From NCBI RefSeq assembly GCF_009688965.1, contig NZ_AP021875.1, positions 1,364,001-1,428,000 on the forward strand: DNA of 64,000 bases, read 5' to 3'. The position numbers were made by a program, and so were the translations under genes. This DNA comes from Desulfosarcina widdelii (GTDB taxonomy: Bacteria > Desulfobacterota > Desulfobacteria > Desulfobacterales > Desulfosarcinaceae). This document shows positions 62,956 to 64,000 of the stretch, one piece after another; position 1 is the stretch's first letter; every line of letters starts with the position of its first letter. The notes beneath the pieces are model-generated. The model made no database searches, was not told the DNA's origin, and was given only the letters and a program-made list of their open reading frames with translations.

Positions 62956-64000
62956 ATGCCAGATGCAACGATCTTGTTCAATATCACGCCGGTACCGTTT
63001 TTATCCGTGCTGGTGTGGATTTTTTTGAGCATCGCGGCCATGTATTTTGCCCGCCGTCCTTTTCACGACGCTATGGCCTCGCTGGGCCGGTTGATCCACA
63101 ACGCCATGCGCTTGGCCGCCGCTTCGGTCAGGAGCGCCCAGGAGCGCCTGGACATCCGCAACCGGGAGGTGCTTCTGGCTGCGGGCATGGAACAGGCCGA
63201 ACGCCGCACCGAACGTGAATTCGAGCGCATCGGCACGGCGGTTGATCGCAACCTGAAGGCGTATCCCCAGCTTCAGCGCCAACTGCGGGAAAACCTGCTC
63301 AAGCTGGAGGACGACTACAAGCAGAGCGCCGAAATCCCCCAGGGCCTCTCGGACTGGGTCAAGGTGATCGACGCCATCGCCGCCATCAAGCCCTCGGGCG
63401 ATCCCATGGTGGCCAACATTCTCGAAGACATTCACAACACCCTGAAGGAGCAACACAAGATCGCCCTGGAGGGGCACCGCAAGGCGGTTTCCCAGCGTCA
63501 CGGAATTCTCTCCCGCATGGTCCCCCAATGGCGTGCAACGGACAAGACCCTCAGCGGACTGGAAAAAGCCATCACCGATCTGACCGCCCGTTCCCAGGCG
63601 GTGGACCGCTGCATGGTCGACTATGAAACCGTTCGCACCCAAAGCGACGCCGCCGAACGTCAGCTTTCCTCCTCCTCGCTGACCCAGTTTTTCACCTCCG
63701 GCCTGGTATTGGGCGTGTTCATCATCGGCGCCATCATCAACTTCAACCTGGTGGCTCTGCCCATGTCCGAAATGGTGGGCGGCGCCAGCTATATCGGCTC
63801 CTTTCGCACCTCCGATGTGGCCGGCATGTTCATCGTCTGCCTGGAAGTGGTTGTGGGTATCTTTCTCATGGACGCCCTGCGCTTTACCCGTCTGTTTTCC
63901 GTCATCGGCTGTCTGGACGACAAGAAGCGAACCTGGTTCTTCTGGATCCTGCTGATCATGCTGACCATTCTGGCCGGTGTGGAATCCTCCCTGGCTTTCA
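62956..64000 (+). CDS. Membrane protein of unknown function, truncated by the window edge
   Basis: ATG 62956 has GGAGG five bases upstream, and the frame is open to the edge (348 codons). It starts MPDATILFNITPVPFLSVLV, with a membrane helix at residues 13-32, then a charged helical region of about 200 residues (LGRLIHNAMRLAAASVRSAQ; RRTEREFERIGTAVDRNLKA) likely to be a coiled coil, then at least three more helices from about residue 240 (LVLGVFIIGAIINFNLVALP; VAGMFIVCLEVVVGIFLMDA; FFWILLIMLTILAGVES). I do not recognise the family. The C-terminus and downstream partners are outside the window. Confidence 0.8.
   Translation, partial: MPDATILFNITPVPFLSVLVWIFLSIAAMYFARRPFHDAMASLGRLIHNAMRLAAASVRSAQERLDIRNREVLLAAGMEQAERRTEREFERIGTAVDRNLKAYPQLQRQLRENLLKLEDDYKQSAEIPQGLSDWVKVIDAIAAIKPSGDPMVANILEDIHNTLKEQHKIALEGHRKAVSQRHGILSRMVPQWRATDKTLSGLEKAITDLTARSQAVDRCMVDYETVRTQSDAAERQLSSSSLTQFFTSGLVLGVFIIGAIINFNLVALPMSEMVGGASYIGSFRTSDVAGMFIVCLEVVVGIFLMDALRFTRLFSVIGCLDDKKRTWFFWILLIMLTILAGVESSLAF

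Noticed and set aside
62375..63041. Short minus-strand frames in the gap before the right-hand membrane protein gene
   Set aside because: No ribosome sites, no recognisable composition or motifs, and the last one overlaps the start of the better-supported plus-strand gene.

Overview
The window is a chromosomal stretch of a diderm, anaerobic bacterium, most likely a member of the Desulfobacterota (Desulfobacterales, Desulfosarcina-like). This is an inference from gene content (indolepyruvate:ferredoxin oxidoreductase, a GNAT-fused CoA-transferase, a DHH/CBS-fused poly(A)-polymerase-type nucleotidyltransferase, PEP-CTERM proteins, a c-di-GMP riboswitch) and from short interspersed repeats built on GAACGTC/GAACATC units. 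Nearly all coding DNA is GC-rich with long antisense shadow frames; the exception is an AT-rich island at about 42.26-43.12 kb. No tRNA, rRNA, CRISPR array, prophage or insertion sequence was recognised.

Layout. 0-3 kb (minus): two CBS-domain proteins, an Smr protein, a NUDIX hydrolase and a cupin. 3.2-5.2 kb: a CoA-transferase/GNAT fusion whose expected catalytic Glu reads as Gln. 5.2-9.7 kb (minus): a sucrose operon (PfkB sugar kinase, bidomain sucrose-phosphate synthase/phosphatase, sucrose phosphorylase) that encodes both making and breaking sucrose. 9.8-16.1 kb: a small conserved protein, acylphosphatase, arginine deiminase, iorAB and a class II fumarase-type lyase. 16.3-29.5 kb (plus): slyD, then lysS and an envelope-biogenesis run lolC-lolD-bamA-ompH-lpxD-fabZ-lpxA-lpxI-gnnA-like-lpxB closed by a strong terminator.

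29.6-35.7 kb (minus): a radical SAM protein, pilC and a PilS-like kinase, followed by a surface protein (FN3, PKD-like, thrombospondin type 3, choice-of-anchor U) preceded by a sigma-54-type promoter and a c-di-GMP-I riboswitch. 35.8-41.4 kb: the fused nucleotidyltransferase, trpS, a miniature inverted-repeat element, and scpAB. 41.7-43.1 kb: two proteins with PEP-CTERM-like tails, the first behind a good sigma-54 site, separated by a decayed second copy of part of scpB. 43.3-48.0 kb: parE and parC of E. coli type, embedded in repeats. 48.6-55.6 kb: an MBOAT O-acyltransferase, a two-domain protein joining a degenerate AlgX/AlgJ-like SGNH domain to an intact sialate O-acetylesterase-type domain, and a PlsB-type acyltransferase. 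55.7-64 kb: a methyltransferase/TetR pair with a palindromic operator, a coiled-coil protein of unknown function behind a consensus sigma-54 promoter, SelO, an HDOD-GGDEF protein, an HNH protein and, running off the right edge, an unknown membrane protein.

Read together, the region between about 29 and 62 kb suggests surface-lifestyle control: sigma-54 promoters, a c-di-GMP riboswitch, a GGDEF protein, type IV pilus parts, C-terminally sorted proteins and a polysaccharide O-acetylation pair. Functional links between these are inference. The strongest novelty leads are the degenerate-plus-active SGNH fusion beside the MBOAT protein, the CoA-transferase/GNAT fusion with a substituted catalytic residue, the sigma-54 plus c-di-GMP-riboswitch surface-protein locus, and IorA with one Cys lost from each ferredoxin motif.
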